A DNA stretch of 13,006 nt from JBBSBL01 sp038251325 (GCA_038251325.1 JBBSBL010000068.1:1-13006), one strand, 5' to 3'; counted from the first letter of the stretch, positions 1-7,820 are shown. Notes: generated by a model not told the origin, from the letters alone. Program-made: numbers and translations.

Positions 1-1
1 G

Positions 2-160
2 GAGGAGTCGATCACCCGGATGGCCGGCGGGCAGCACGGCACCCGCCTCGACCCCCCCGACCTCGTCGCCGCCGCCCACCGCGCGGGGCGGCCCGCGGCC
101 GAGCGCACGACGCTCTACGACGTGCGCCGGCGCTACGAGCTCCCCGCCGTCGCGGCCTGA
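2..160 (+). CDS. cofH: FO synthase, CofH-type domain, C-terminal end (partial)
   Basis: This is the last 52 codons of a gene that enters from the left edge and stops at TGA 158-160. The tail begins EESITRMAGGQHG and continues to GRPAAERTTLY. It matches the end of the radical-SAM FO synthase CofH half (FbiC C-terminus), where EE(S/T)ISRxAG..HG and GRxxxxRTTxY are conserved. The protein couples tyrosine to the ribityl-uracil precursor to make FO, the deazaflavin chromophore of coenzyme F420. The radical-SAM cysteines would lie upstream and are not seen. Whether this is stand-alone CofH or the CofG-CofH fusion FbiC cannot be decided. The assignment is strengthened by cofE, cofC and cofD next door. 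It is convergent with cofE, with only 16 bp between the two stop codons. Confidence 0.8.
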   Translation, partial: EESITRMAGGQHGTRLDPPDLVAAAHRAGRPAAERTTLYDVRRRYELPAVAA

Positions 161-176
161 GCGCCGCCGCGGAACC

Positions 177-938
177 TCAGCGGAAGAGGTCCTCGCCCTC
201 GGGGCGCAGGAGCGCGGCGGCGCCCGGTCCGTCGCCGGCGCTCACGTGGCCCGCGAGCCCGCGGACGATCACCGCGGGCTCGCGGGAGTCCTTGGCGCGC
301 ACGAGGTCGGCGGCGGCGGCGACCTCGTCGGCGATCGCGATCCACGTCGCCCGGAGTGGGCGCCCGGCGGCATCGGTGCGTCCGCGCCAGTCCTCGAGCG
401 GACGTAGGCCGGCGCAGCCGATCGCCACGTCGCACTGGCCATGGCGCCACGCGCGGCCGAAGGAGTCCGTGATGACCACGGCCGGCCCCGCGCCGGTGAG
501 AGCGCGGAGCCGCTCGCGGAGCATCCGCGCCGAGGCGTCGGGGTCTCGGGGCAGCAGGATGACCGTGGCGGGGTCGGCGGCGTTCGACGCGTCCACCCCG
601 GCGTTCGCGCACACAAGGCCATGCCGGGTCTCGCAGACGAGCACGTCGCGCGCCGAACGCAGCACGGCCCCGGACTCGTCGAGGACGACCTGCACCACAC
701 GCGGGTCCTTTCCCTGCTCCGCGGCCAGCGAATGCGCGCGGGCCCCGGGCTCGACATCGTCCAGGCGCCGGGTGGCACCTTCCGCCTTGGAGACGATCTT
801 GTGGGCCACGACGAGGACGTCATCGTCCCGGAGCGCCTCCCGGGCTCGCTCGGCGGCCGCGGCGAGCAGGGCCGCGAGGTCGTCGCCGGCGCCGATCTCC
901 GGCAGGCCGGGGAGCGGCCAAGCCCGCAGCGCGGCCAT
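177..938 (-). CDS. cofE: Coenzyme F420-0:L-glutamate ligase (CofE), stand-alone
   Basis: The protein has 253 residues, the usual length of single-domain CofE. It ligates one or more L-glutamates to F420-0 using GTP, the last step of F420 synthesis, in the cytosol. Visible family motifs are GLPEIGAGDDL (11-21), VLVVAHKIVSKAEG (41-54), CETRHGLVCANAGVD (102-116), LLPRDPDASA (128-137) and VITDSFGRAWRHG (155-167) followed by DVAIG. These include the acidic and histidine residues expected to hold metal and GTP. The chain ends at GEDLFR, so the C-terminal nitroreductase-like domain of mycobacterial FbiB (about 200 further residues) is absent. ATG is at 936-938, 9 bp after the cofC stop, so it is the last gene of the npdG-cofD-cofC-cofE operon. 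No strong Shine-Dalgarno sequence is seen, so translational coupling is likely. Confidence 0.95.
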   Translation of the reverse strand: MAALRAWPLPGLPEIGAGDDLAALLAAAAERAREALRDDDVLVVAHKIVSKAEGATRRLDDVEPGARAHSLAAEQGKDPRVVQVVLDESGAVLRSARDVLVCETRHGLVCANAGVDASNAADPATVILLPRDPDASARMLRERLRALTGAGPAVVITDSFGRAWRHGQCDVAIGCAGLRPLEDWRGRTDAAGRPLRATWIAIADEVAAAADLVRAKDSREPAVIVRGLAGHVSAGDGPGAAALLRPEGEDLFR

Positions 939-947
939 CCGCAGCGC

Positions 948-1625
948 TCAGGCGGTCGCCGCGCCGGAGGTCCGGTCGAACTGGACCAGCATGCCGCGCG
1001 TATTCGCGGCGCCGCCCCGCTGCTCCACGAGCGCGGCGCGCAGGGCGGTGAAGTCGTCGGGGGTGTCGACGTCGAGGCCGAGCGAGGGGACCTCGGCGAT
1101 CTCGTGCGCAAGGCCGGCCGAGCGGGCGCGCTCCAGATGACGCGCGAGACTGTCCTCGCCGAAGGCCGGGGCCAGGCAGTCCGGAGGCTCGAGCAGGAGC
1201 GCGTTGGTCCCGCTGCCGTGACGGTCGGGCACGATCACGGCGTGGGCGCCACCGGCCCGCGGTCGCCCGAGGAGCGCGTCCACCTCGTCGGGGACGAGCA
1301 GCGGACAGTCGCCCGGCACCAGCAGGACCCGCGCGGCGCGTCCGCGCCGGGCGGCGAGCAACCCGTCCTCCGCCGCCTCGCTCTGCCCCGTCTCGCGGGT
1401 GTCGTCGATCGTCTCGGCCCCGTGGCTCGCCGCAATCCGGCTCGCGTTCAGGTCGGCCGTGACGACGAGCACCGTGCCGATCGACTCCGCCCGCCGCAAG
1501 GCGACGAGCACGTCGGAGAGCATCGCCTCGGCCAGCGCGCGGCGCGGCCCGGGGGCGAGCAGCGGATCCAGGCGCGCCTTGGCGTCCTCGAACCGCTTGA
1601 CGGGCAGGATGGCGACGGTCTCCAC
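948..1625 (-). CDS. cofC: 2-phospho-L-lactate / phosphoenolpyruvate guanylyltransferase (CofC/FbiD)
   Basis: The protein has 225 residues from GTG 1623-1625, close to the usual CofC length of a little over 200. It activates a phosphorylated three-carbon acid with GTP to give the GDP-linked donor used by CofD. It is a GT-A-like nucleotidyltransferase. Motifs are ILPVKRFEDAKARL (6-19), LLVPGDCPLL (101-110, the metal/nucleotide Asp loop), PDRHGSGTNALLL (133-145) and GLDVDTPDDF (183-192). The GTG start is chosen because the family begins a few residues before (I/V)(L/V)PVK. The frame stays open further upstream, but that part lies inside cofD and is not CofC-like. It sits 10 bp after the cofD stop. 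Whether the substrate is 2-phospholactate, PEP or 3-phosphoglycerate cannot be read from the sequence; PEP is known for mycobacterial FbiD. Confidence 0.93.
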   Translation of the reverse strand: METVAILPVKRFEDAKARLDPLLAPGPRRALAEAMLSDVLVALRRAESIGTVLVVTADLNASRIAASHGAETIDDTRETGQSEAAEDGLLAARRGRAARVLLVPGDCPLLVPDEVDALLGRPRAGGAHAVIVPDRHGSGTNALLLEPPDCLAPAFGEDSLARHLERARSAGLAHEIAEVPSLGLDVDTPDDFTALRAALVEQRGGAANTRGMLVQFDRTSGAATA

Positions 1626-1635
1626 GGAGCGAACG

Positions 1636-2577
1636 CTATCCGCCCGCGCGGAGACCGTCGGCGAAGGCCAGGGTCTCGGCGGCCACGCGGCGCCGTGCGC
1701 CCGGCTCGGCGAGGAGCACATCGGTGACGTGGACCGGCAGCGACCCGCCGGGCTCGTCGGCGACGATCCCGTCGACGACACCGGCGTACGCGGCGGCGAT
1801 CCCGCCCGTGTCCAGCGCGTTGCCGGCCCATGCGAGGAACGGCCCCGTGGGCCCCTTGACCACCGCGCCTCCGACGAGCGGACTGACCGCCACCACGGCC
1901 GCCGGCGCCGCGGCCAGGGCGTCGCGCACCCCCGGCACCGCGAGGATCGGGCCGATCGAGATCACGGGATTGGAGGGGCCGATCACCACCGCCCGGGCGG
2001 CGGCGATCGCGGCCAGCACCTCCGGTGTCGGGGCGGCGGCCGCTACGCCGTCGAAGCTCACGTCCTCGACCGGTCCCTCGCCGCGGCCGAGGATCATGAA
2101 CTCCTGGAAGGGCCAGTCGCGACCGTGCGCGCGCACGCGCGTGCGAACCGGGTCGTCGGTCATCGGCAGCACCCGCGCCGACACGCCGAGCGCGGCGCCG
2201 AGCTCCGCCAGCGCGTCGGTGAGCCGGGCGCCCTGGGCCAGCCGGCGGGCCCGCTCGAGCCCGATCGCCAGGTCCCGGTCGCCCAGGTTGAACCACACCT
2301 CCCGGCCGAGCGCGCGCAGCCCGTCCATGACGGCGAAGGTGTCCGCCCGCAGGCCCCAGCCGCGCTCGTCGATGAGGTCGGCGAGCCAGAAGGTGACGAG
2401 GTCGGGGTCGGGCGAGACGTGGGCGCCGTGGATCTCGACGTCGTCCGCGGTGTTCGCGACGACCACGAGATCCTCGCCCACGACGTCGAGCATGCCGCGG
2501 GCGAGCTTCGCGCCGCCGGTGCCGCCGGCCAGCAGGACGACCGGGGCGCTAGGCGGGGAAGCGCTCGGCGAGCTCAT
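1636..2577 (-). CDS. cofD: F420 phospho-lactyl/enolpyruvyl transferase (CofD/FbiA)
   Basis: The protein has 313 residues, typical for CofD/FbiA (about 310-330). It transfers the phospho-acid moiety of the GDP-activated donor made by CofC onto FO, giving F420-0 or its dehydro form. Key motifs are LLAGGTGGAKLARG (15-28, nucleotide loop), NTADD (42-46), WFNLGDRDLA (95-104, FO/metal site), MTDDPVRT (139-146) and IGPSNPVISIGPIL (199-212). All the family's signature loops are present, so the enzyme looks intact. The start is ATG 2575-2577; no other start lies before the VVLLAGG strand. It overlaps the 3' end of npdG by 29 bp, so the two are probably translationally coupled. The stop TAG (1636-1638) is also part of a possible -10 box for cofC. 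Confidence 0.96.
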   Translation of the reverse strand: MSSPSASPPSAPVVLLAGGTGGAKLARGMLDVVGEDLVVVANTADDVEIHGAHVSPDPDLVTFWLADLIDERGWGLRADTFAVMDGLRALGREVWFNLGDRDLAIGLERARRLAQGARLTDALAELGAALGVSARVLPMTDDPVRTRVRAHGRDWPFQEFMILGRGEGPVEDVSFDGVAAAAPTPEVLAAIAAARAVVIGPSNPVISIGPILAVPGVRDALAAAPAAVVAVSPLVGGAVVKGPTGPFLAWAGNALDTGGIAAAYAGVVDGIVADEPGGSLPVHVTDVLLAEPGARRRVAAETLAFADGLRAGG

Positions 2578-3244
2578 CCGGCACGCCGGCGATGCGGATC
2601 CCCGTGCGGGTCTTGTAGCGTGCGTTCATCCCGATCATCAGCGCGGTGAGCGACTCGGCGATCCGCGCCGACTCCAGGCGGCCCGCGTCGACGCAGCGCA
2701 GCCCGGGGATCCGCTCGATGAGCTCGGCGACGACCCGCTTGTCGGCCCGGCGGTCGCCGCAGACCAGCACGTCCTCGTCCAGCTCGTGGCCGAGCTCGCC
2801 GAGCGAGGCGGCGCTGACGGTGTGCAGGGCCGAGACGACGCGGACGCCGTCGGGCGCCATCTCCTGCGCCTGCTGGCCGGCTGAGCCCTGCCAGACGCCG
2901 AGCATCCGGGTGGCGCGGCCGCTGACGGCGGCGGCGAGCGGGACGGTCGCGTCGACGAGGATCTGACCCTCGCGCAGCACGTCCTTCAGGTTGGTGAGGT
3001 TCTCCGACTGGTTGCGGAACGGCACGCAGAGGAGCACCAGCGCCGACTGCCGCGCGGCGTCGGCGTTCTCCAGGCCCTCGAACGTCGCCTCGGGCAGCCG
3101 CTCGGCGGCGCGCTTGGCCGCCTCCGCGGCGCGGCTCGCGTCGCGGGAGCCGAGCGCGACCGGCACGCCGGCCCGGCCGAGGCGGAGGGCGAGGCCGAAG
3201 CCCAGCGCGCCCGTCCCGCCGACGATGGTGACCGGCTCCGGCAC
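2549..3244 (-). CDS. npdG: NADPH-dependent F420 reductase (F420:NADP oxidoreductase)
   Basis: The protein has 231 residues from GTG 3242-3244. It is a cytosolic enzyme moving hydride between NADPH and F420. The N-terminal Rossmann loop IVGGTGALGFGLALRL (7-22) is followed after the second strand by GSRD (32-35); the SR pair reads the 2'-phosphate of NADP in this family. Further family marks are CVPFRNQSENL, a VDATVPL strand end, GSAGQQAQEM and the C-terminal SARIAESLTALMIGMNARYKTRTGIRI. The upstream extension of this frame overlaps the divergent SDR gene and is not family-like, so the GTG start is preferred. It is first in the F420 operon and overlaps cofD by 29 bp. No Shine-Dalgarno sequence precedes the GTG; a TATACT box lies 8 nt upstream, which fits a leaderless mRNA. 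Confidence 0.93.
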   Translation of the reverse strand: MPEPVTIVGGTGALGFGLALRLGRAGVPVALGSRDASRAAEAAKRAAERLPEATFEGLENADAARQSALVLLCVPFRNQSENLTNLKDVLREGQILVDATVPLAAAVSGRATRMLGVWQGSAGQQAQEMAPDGVRVVSALHTVSAASLGELGHELDEDVLVCGDRRADKRVVAELIERIPGLRCVDAGRLESARIAESLTALMIGMNARYKTRTGIRIAGVPDELAERFPA

Positions 3245-3271
3245 GGCGCGTGAGTATAGGGTTCGCCCGGC
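3245..3271. promoter_or_regulatory. 27-bp divergent promoter region with overlapping -10 boxes
   Basis: This is the whole gap between the start codons of npdG (-) and the SDR gene (+). On the minus strand, TATACT (3258 to 3253) lies 8 nt before the npdG GTG. On the plus strand, TAGGGT (3257-3262) lies 9 nt before the SDR ATG; TATAGG (3255-3260) is an alternative. Transcription starting 6-7 nt after each hexamer would begin within a few bases of each start codon. No Shine-Dalgarno sequence and no clear -35 element are seen on either side. The two -10 boxes overlap by 2 bp. Promoter activity is inferred from sequence only. Confidence 0.6.
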
Positions 3272-4021
<750 letters not shown>

Positions 4022-4050
4022 TTCCCGTGGGCGAGCCGGAGCGCGCGGGC

Positions 4051-4995
4051 GTGAGCGAGCCCGGCCTGCCGCGCGCCGTCCGCATCCGCGAGGTCGGCCC
4101 GCGCGACGGGTTCCAGAACGAGCCGGAGGTCATCGCGACCGACGACAAGGTACGGCTCATCGACCTGCTGGCCCGCACCGGCCTGCGCCGCCTCGAGGTG
4201 ACGAGCTTCGTGCGGCCCGACGTCGTCCCGCAGCTCGCCGACGGGGCCGAGGTGCTGCGGCGCATCGACCCGCCCGGCGACCTGGCCGTGTCGGTGCTGA
4301 TCCCGAACGAGCGCGGCCTCGACGGCGCGCTCGAGCAGCGCGAGCGCTTCGCCGAGGTCAACGTCTTCCTCTCCGCCTCCGAGACGCACAACCGGCGCAA
4401 CGTCAACCGCTCGATCGCGGAGTCGCTCGACGGGCTGGAGCGCGTGCTGGGCCGGGCGGGCGCCGAGGGCCTGCGCTGCGAGGGCGTCATCTCGACGAGC
4501 TTCGGCTGCCCCTACGAGGGTCGCGTGCCGCCGGAGCGGGTCTTCGAGATCGCCGAGCGGCTCGTCGCGGCGGGGGCCGAGGAGGTCGGCTTCGGCGACA
4601 CGACCGGCATGGCGAACCCGCGCCAGGTGGGGGAGTTCTTCCCCGCGGCGCGGGCCGCCCTGCCCGGCGTGGAGCTGACCGCGCACTTCCATAACACGCG
4701 CGGGCAGGGCCTTGCGAACGTCCTCGCGGCGCTCGAGGCCGGGGTCGACTCCTTCGAGTCCAGCTTCGGGGAGCTCGGCGGCTGCCCGGTGCCCCCGGGC
4801 GCGACCGGCAACGTCGCCACCGAGGACGTCGTCTCGATGCTGGAGGAGATGGGCGTCGAGACCGGGATCGAGCTGTCCGCGCTCGTCGCGGCGGCCCGCG
4901 AGGCGCAGCGGGTACTCGGTCGGCCGCTCGGCAGCCATGTGCTGCGCGCCGGACCGGTGAACTGGGCACCGGATTCCGCATCGCATCCCGGCTGA
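4051..4995 (+). CDS. Hydroxymethylglutaryl-CoA lyase family protein
   Basis: The protein has 314 residues from GTG 4051; HMG-CoA lyases are usually about 300. It is a TIM-barrel, divalent-metal enzyme of the DRE-TIM (HMGL-like) family that cleaves HMG-CoA to acetyl-CoA and acetoacetate, the last step of leucine breakdown. Seen: VGPRDGFQNE (15-24, catalytic Arg18 and metal Asp19), TSFVRPDVVPQ, SETHNRRNVN, GDTTGMANP, the metal ligands His212-x-His214, the catalytic-loop Cys245 in GELGGCPVPPGATGN, and the ATEDVVSMLE helix. The full active site is kept. The start is uncertain. GTG 4051 has GGAG 9 nt upstream and leaves a normal N-terminus. GTG 4018 would overlap the SDR stop (GTGA), and GTG 4027 is also possible. 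A related acyl-CoA lyase is an alternative role. Confidence 0.9.
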   Translation: MSEPGLPRAVRIREVGPRDGFQNEPEVIATDDKVRLIDLLARTGLRRLEVTSFVRPDVVPQLADGAEVLRRIDPPGDLAVSVLIPNERGLDGALEQRERFAEVNVFLSASETHNRRNVNRSIAESLDGLERVLGRAGAEGLRCEGVISTSFGCPYEGRVPPERVFEIAERLVAAGAEEVGFGDTTGMANPRQVGEFFPAARAALPGVELTAHFHNTRGQGLANVLAALEAGVDSFESSFGELGGCPVPPGATGNVATEDVVSMLEEMGVETGIELSALVAAAREAQRVLGRPLGSHVLRAGPVNWAPDSASHPG

Positions 4996-5026
4996 CGCCC
5001 GCAGGACGGGCACAGACCGGGACGCG

Positions 5027-6187
5027 ATGAGCGAACTGGCCCCAGACCTCGCCGCGATCCGCGCCGAGGTCGAGACGATGGCCGGGGCGGTGCGCGACAG
5101 CGCCGGGGCGGGTGAGCGGGCGAGCGCGGCGCGGTTGGCGTCGCGGCTCGCGGCGGCGGGCGCCTCGGACACGCGCGTGGAGTCATTTCGCTACCAGGGC
5201 ACCTACGGCCACGCGCACGCGCTGCACGCCGTCGCGGGCCTGCTCGCCGCGCGGCTCGGCGGCGCGCGCGGGGGGCTGCTCGGCCTCGCGGCGCTCGCCT
5301 CGCTCGAGCTCGAGGCGAGCGGCCGGCGGCAGTGGCTGCGACGGCTGCTGCCGGCGGAGGAGGGCGCAAACGTCGTCGGCCGGCTGCCGGCGGCGGGCGA
5401 GCGACGGGCGACCCTCGTGCTCGTCGCCCACCACGACGCCGCCCGGACGGGGCTCGTGTGGCACCCGGCGGTAGCCGAGGCGGGCTCGACCCGGCGGCTG
5501 CGGACGCGCCGGATCGACGGCTTCATGTGGCCGACCGCCGCGGGCCTCGCGCTCGCGGCGATGCCGTGGCGCGCCGCGCGGATCGCCGGTGCGGCGCTCT
5601 GCGCCGGGTCGGTCGCGGCCGACCTCGACGTCGCTCGCGGCGACACCGTGCCGGGCGCCTCGGACAACGCGACCGGCGTCGCCGTCGTGCTCGATCTCGT
5701 CCGCGCGCTGGCCTCCGAGCGCCCCGCCGGGCTGGAGACGTTGGTCGTATTCCCCGGCTGCGAGGAGTCGGGCATGGGCGGGATGGCGGCGTTCCTGCGC
5801 GCTCACCGGGCGGCCCTGGACCCCGAACGCACCCTGGTGCTCGGGCTCGACACGCTCGGCGCCGGGGCGCCGATCCTCGCCGCCGCGGAGGGCACGATCC
5901 TCACCCATCGCTACGCCGAGGGCGATCTCGCGCTCGCCGACCGCGGCGCCGCGCGCGCCGGGCATCCCATCCCTCAGCGCTGGCGCATCGGCGGGTGGAC
6001 GGACCCGGTCCTCGCGCGCTTCGCCGGCCTGCCCGCGCTGTCGCTGCTCTCGATCGGCCCGCGCGGAACGTTCACCGACTACCACCGCCCGACCGACACC
6101 GCCGATCGCGTGGACTGGGGCTCCGTGCTGGCGTGCGCGGAGATCGCGGCGGGGATCGCGGCGGAGCACGCCGGGGCGGCTCGCTGA
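5027..6187 (+). CDS. M28-family zinc aminopeptidase, membrane-associated
   Basis: The protein has 386 residues. Probable zinc ligands and catalytic residues in M28 order are His136-x-Ala-... as AHHDAA with Asp137 following (134-139), bridging Asp213 in PGASDNATGV, Glu246/Glu247 in GCEESGMGG, Asp275 in GLDTLG and His353 in YHRPTDTAD. The family cleaves N-terminal residues or peptides. Two features stand out. The N-terminal part carries a hydrophobic stretch (about 65-95), and about 60 extra residues with hydrophobic runs (about 165-200) separate the first ligand motif from Asp213. No clear signal peptide or lipobox is seen, so its side of the membrane is unclear. It lies 31 bp after the lyase and 2 bp before the methyltransferase, so co-transcription is likely. 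Substrate is unknown. Confidence 0.85.
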   Translation: MSELAPDLAAIRAEVETMAGAVRDSAGAGERASAARLASRLAAAGASDTRVESFRYQGTYGHAHALHAVAGLLAARLGGARGGLLGLAALASLELEASGRRQWLRRLLPAEEGANVVGRLPAAGERRATLVLVAHHDAARTGLVWHPAVAEAGSTRRLRTRRIDGFMWPTAAGLALAAMPWRAARIAGAALCAGSVAADLDVARGDTVPGASDNATGVAVVLDLVRALASERPAGLETLVVFPGCEESGMGGMAAFLRAHRAALDPERTLVLGLDTLGAGAPILAAAEGTILTHRYAEGDLALADRGAARAGHPIPQRWRIGGWTDPVLARFAGLPALSLLSIGPRGTFTDYHRPTDTADRVDWGSVLACAEIAAGIAAEHAGAAR

Positions 6188-6189
6188 CG

Positions 6190-6984
6190 ATGAGCGCCGG
6201 CGATCCGTTCGGCGTCGCGGCCGACGCCTACGACCGGCACGTGGGCCGGTACGCCGATGCGCTGGCGCAGGCGCTGCTGGAGTTCGCGGCGCCGCCGGCG
6301 GGCGGCAGCGTCCTCGACGTGGGCTGTGGTCCGGGCGCGCTGACCGCGGCGCTGGTCGAGCGCGGTCACGCCGAGGTCGCGGCGGTCGATCCTTCGGAGC
6401 CGTTCGTGGTCGCCTGCCGGCAGCGCGTGCCCGCGGCCGAGGTGCGGCTCGCCCCGGCCGAGCGGATGCCGTTCGGCGATGGAGCGTTCGACGCCGTGCT
6501 CTCCCAGCTCGTCGTCAACTTCCTCGAGGACGCGAACGGCGGGCTTGCGGAGATGCGCCGCGTCGCCCGGCCCGGCGCGGTCGTGGCGACCGCCGTCTGG
6601 GATTACGCCGAGGGCATGACGCTGCTGCGCGCCTTCTGGGACGCGGCGAGGGAGATCGACCCGGAGCGGGGGCGGGCGGCGGACGAGGCCCTGACGATGC
6701 CCCACTCCCGGCCGGCGGAGCTCCAGGGGCTCTGGCGCTCGGCCGGGCTCGCCGACGTGGAGATCGCTGCGGCGCGGGTGTCGGCTCGCTACGAGGACTT
6801 CGCGTCGCTCTGGGCGCCGTTCGAGGCCGGGGTCGGCCCGTCGGGGGCGTACGCGGCCGCCCTCGACCCCGCGCCGCGCGCCGCCCTGCGCGCGGCCCTG
6901 CGGCACCGCCTCGGATCGCCCGAGGGACCATTCGCGCTCGGAGCGCGCGCGTGGATGGCGCGAGGGCGCGAGCCGGGGAAGTGA
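6190..6984 (+). CDS. Class I SAM-dependent methyltransferase (UbiE/Methyltransf_11-like)
   Basis: The protein has 264 residues with the Rossmann-type methyltransferase core at the N-terminus. The opening GVAADAYDRHVGRYA resembles UbiE-like small-molecule methyltransferases. Motif I is VLDVGCGPG (41-49), acidic Asp67 (AAVDPSE) would bind the SAM ribose, MPFGDGAFDAVLS (93-105) is the motif II region, and RRVARPGAVVAT (123-134) is motif III. The rest (about 140-264) is an alpha/beta substrate cap with a LWAPFEAGVGPSGAY segment common to this group. ATG 6190 is 2 bp after the peptidase stop, indicating an operon. The acceptor substrate cannot be predicted. The gene ends at TGA 6982-6984, convergent with the enoyl-CoA hydratase. 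Confidence 0.88.
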   Translation: MSAGDPFGVAADAYDRHVGRYADALAQALLEFAAPPAGGSVLDVGCGPGALTAALVERGHAEVAAVDPSEPFVVACRQRVPAAEVRLAPAERMPFGDGAFDAVLSQLVVNFLEDANGGLAEMRRVARPGAVVATAVWDYAEGMTLLRAFWDAAREIDPERGRAADEALTMPHSRPAELQGLWRSAGLADVEIAAARVSARYEDFASLWAPFEAGVGPSGAYAAALDPAPRAALRAALRHRLGSPEGPFALGARAWMARGREPGK

Positions 6985-6985
6985 C

Positions 6986-7034
6986 GCGCCGTCCTGCCCT
7001 GGTGCCGCACGACAACATTCAGGCAGGACAGCGT
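6986..7034. terminator. Inverted repeat between convergent genes, candidate bidirectional terminator
   Basis: GTCCTGCC (6991-6998) is the exact reverse complement of GGCAGGAC (7022-7029). Four more pairs extend the stem outward after one mismatch (6986-6989 with 7031-7034, including one G-T). The loop is 23 nt and less GC-rich than its surroundings. The element lies in the 56-bp gap between the methyltransferase and hydratase stops, where a two-way terminator would be expected. There is no T-run on either side, so a terminator role is inferred from position and symmetry. Confidence 0.45.
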
Positions 7035-7040
7035 CGGGTC

Positions 7041-7820
7041 CTAACGCCCCGAGAACTCCGGCTGACGGCGCTCCGCGAGCGCCTTCGCGCCCTCGGCGAA
7101 GTCCTCGGTGGCCGCGCAGACCTGTTGCGCGGTGACCTCCTGCTCGAGCGTCTGGGCGAGCGCCGGCTTCGCGGCCGCGTCCATCACGCGCTTCGCCAGG
7201 CCGACCGCGACCGGCGCGCATGTGAGCAGCTCGCCGACCAGCGCGTCGACCGCCGCGTCGAGCTCATCGGGCGGCGCCAGCCGGTTCACCAGTCCGATGC
7301 GATGCGCCTCGGCGCCGTCGACGATCTTCCCGGTCATCACGAGCTCCTTGGCCCGGCCGAGCCCCACAATGGCCGGCAGGCGCGAGGAGCCCCCGACGTC
7401 CGGGATCAGCCCGATGCGCGTCTCCGGCATCCCGATCACGGCGTCCTGCGCCATCACCCGCAGGTCGCAGGCCAGCGCGAGCTCGCACGCCCCGCCGATG
7501 CAGCCGCCGTGGATCTGGGCGATCACCGGCTTGGTCATCTCCTCGGCCAGGTTCCAGGCGTCGATGCACTCGCGGCGGAAGGCGCGCAGGTGGTGCTGCA
7601 TCTCCGAGAGCGAGCTCAGCTCGCCGACGTCCATCCCGGCGGAGAACATCGCGCCGGCGCCGCGGATGACGACGCAGTGGACCTCGACGTCGTTCGCCGC
7701 TCCCTTCAGCGCGACGCCGATGGCCTCGACCATCTCCCCGTTCATCGCGTTGCGCTTCTCGGCGCGGTCGAGGACGACGTGGCGGACCGCGCCGCGGTCC
7801 TCGGTGGTGACGATGCTCAT
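7041..7820 (-). CDS. Enoyl-CoA hydratase/isomerase family protein
   Basis: The protein has 259 residues, the normal crotonase length. It would hydrate 2-enoyl-CoA to 3-hydroxyacyl-CoA in beta-oxidation or amino-acid degradation. Seen: RNAMN (23-27), the first oxyanion-hole segment MFSAGMDVGEL (58-68), the second GGCIGGACELALACD (105-119), MPETRIGLIPDVGG (131-144), and LVNRLAP. Glu113 (in GACEL) and Glu133 (in MPET) match the two catalytic glutamates of rat mitochondrial hydratase (E144 and E164), so true hydratase chemistry is likely. ATG 7818-7820 has no Shine-Dalgarno sequence but follows a TAGCGT box by 8 nt. It is divergent from the 3-hydroxyacyl-CoA dehydrogenase, which catalyses the next step. 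Exact acyl chain preference is unknown. Confidence 0.93.
   Translation of the reverse strand: MSIVTTEDRGAVRHVVLDRAEKRNAMNGEMVEAIGVALKGAANDVEVHCVVIRGAGAMFSAGMDVGELSSLSEMQHHLRAFRRECIDAWNLAEEMTKPVIAQIHGGCIGGACELALACDLRVMAQDAVIGMPETRIGLIPDVGGSSRLPAIVGLGRAKELVMTGKIVDGAEAHRIGLVNRLAPPDELDAAVDALVGELLTCAPVAVGLAKRVMDAAAKPALAQTLEQEVTAQQVCAATEDFAEGAKALAERRQPEFSGR

Noticed and set aside
441..1727. Plus-strand open frame of over 400 codons opposite cofE and cofC.
   Set aside because: Composition is that of an antisense shadow (His/Arg/Gly-rich), and the minus strand encodes complete CofE and CofC.
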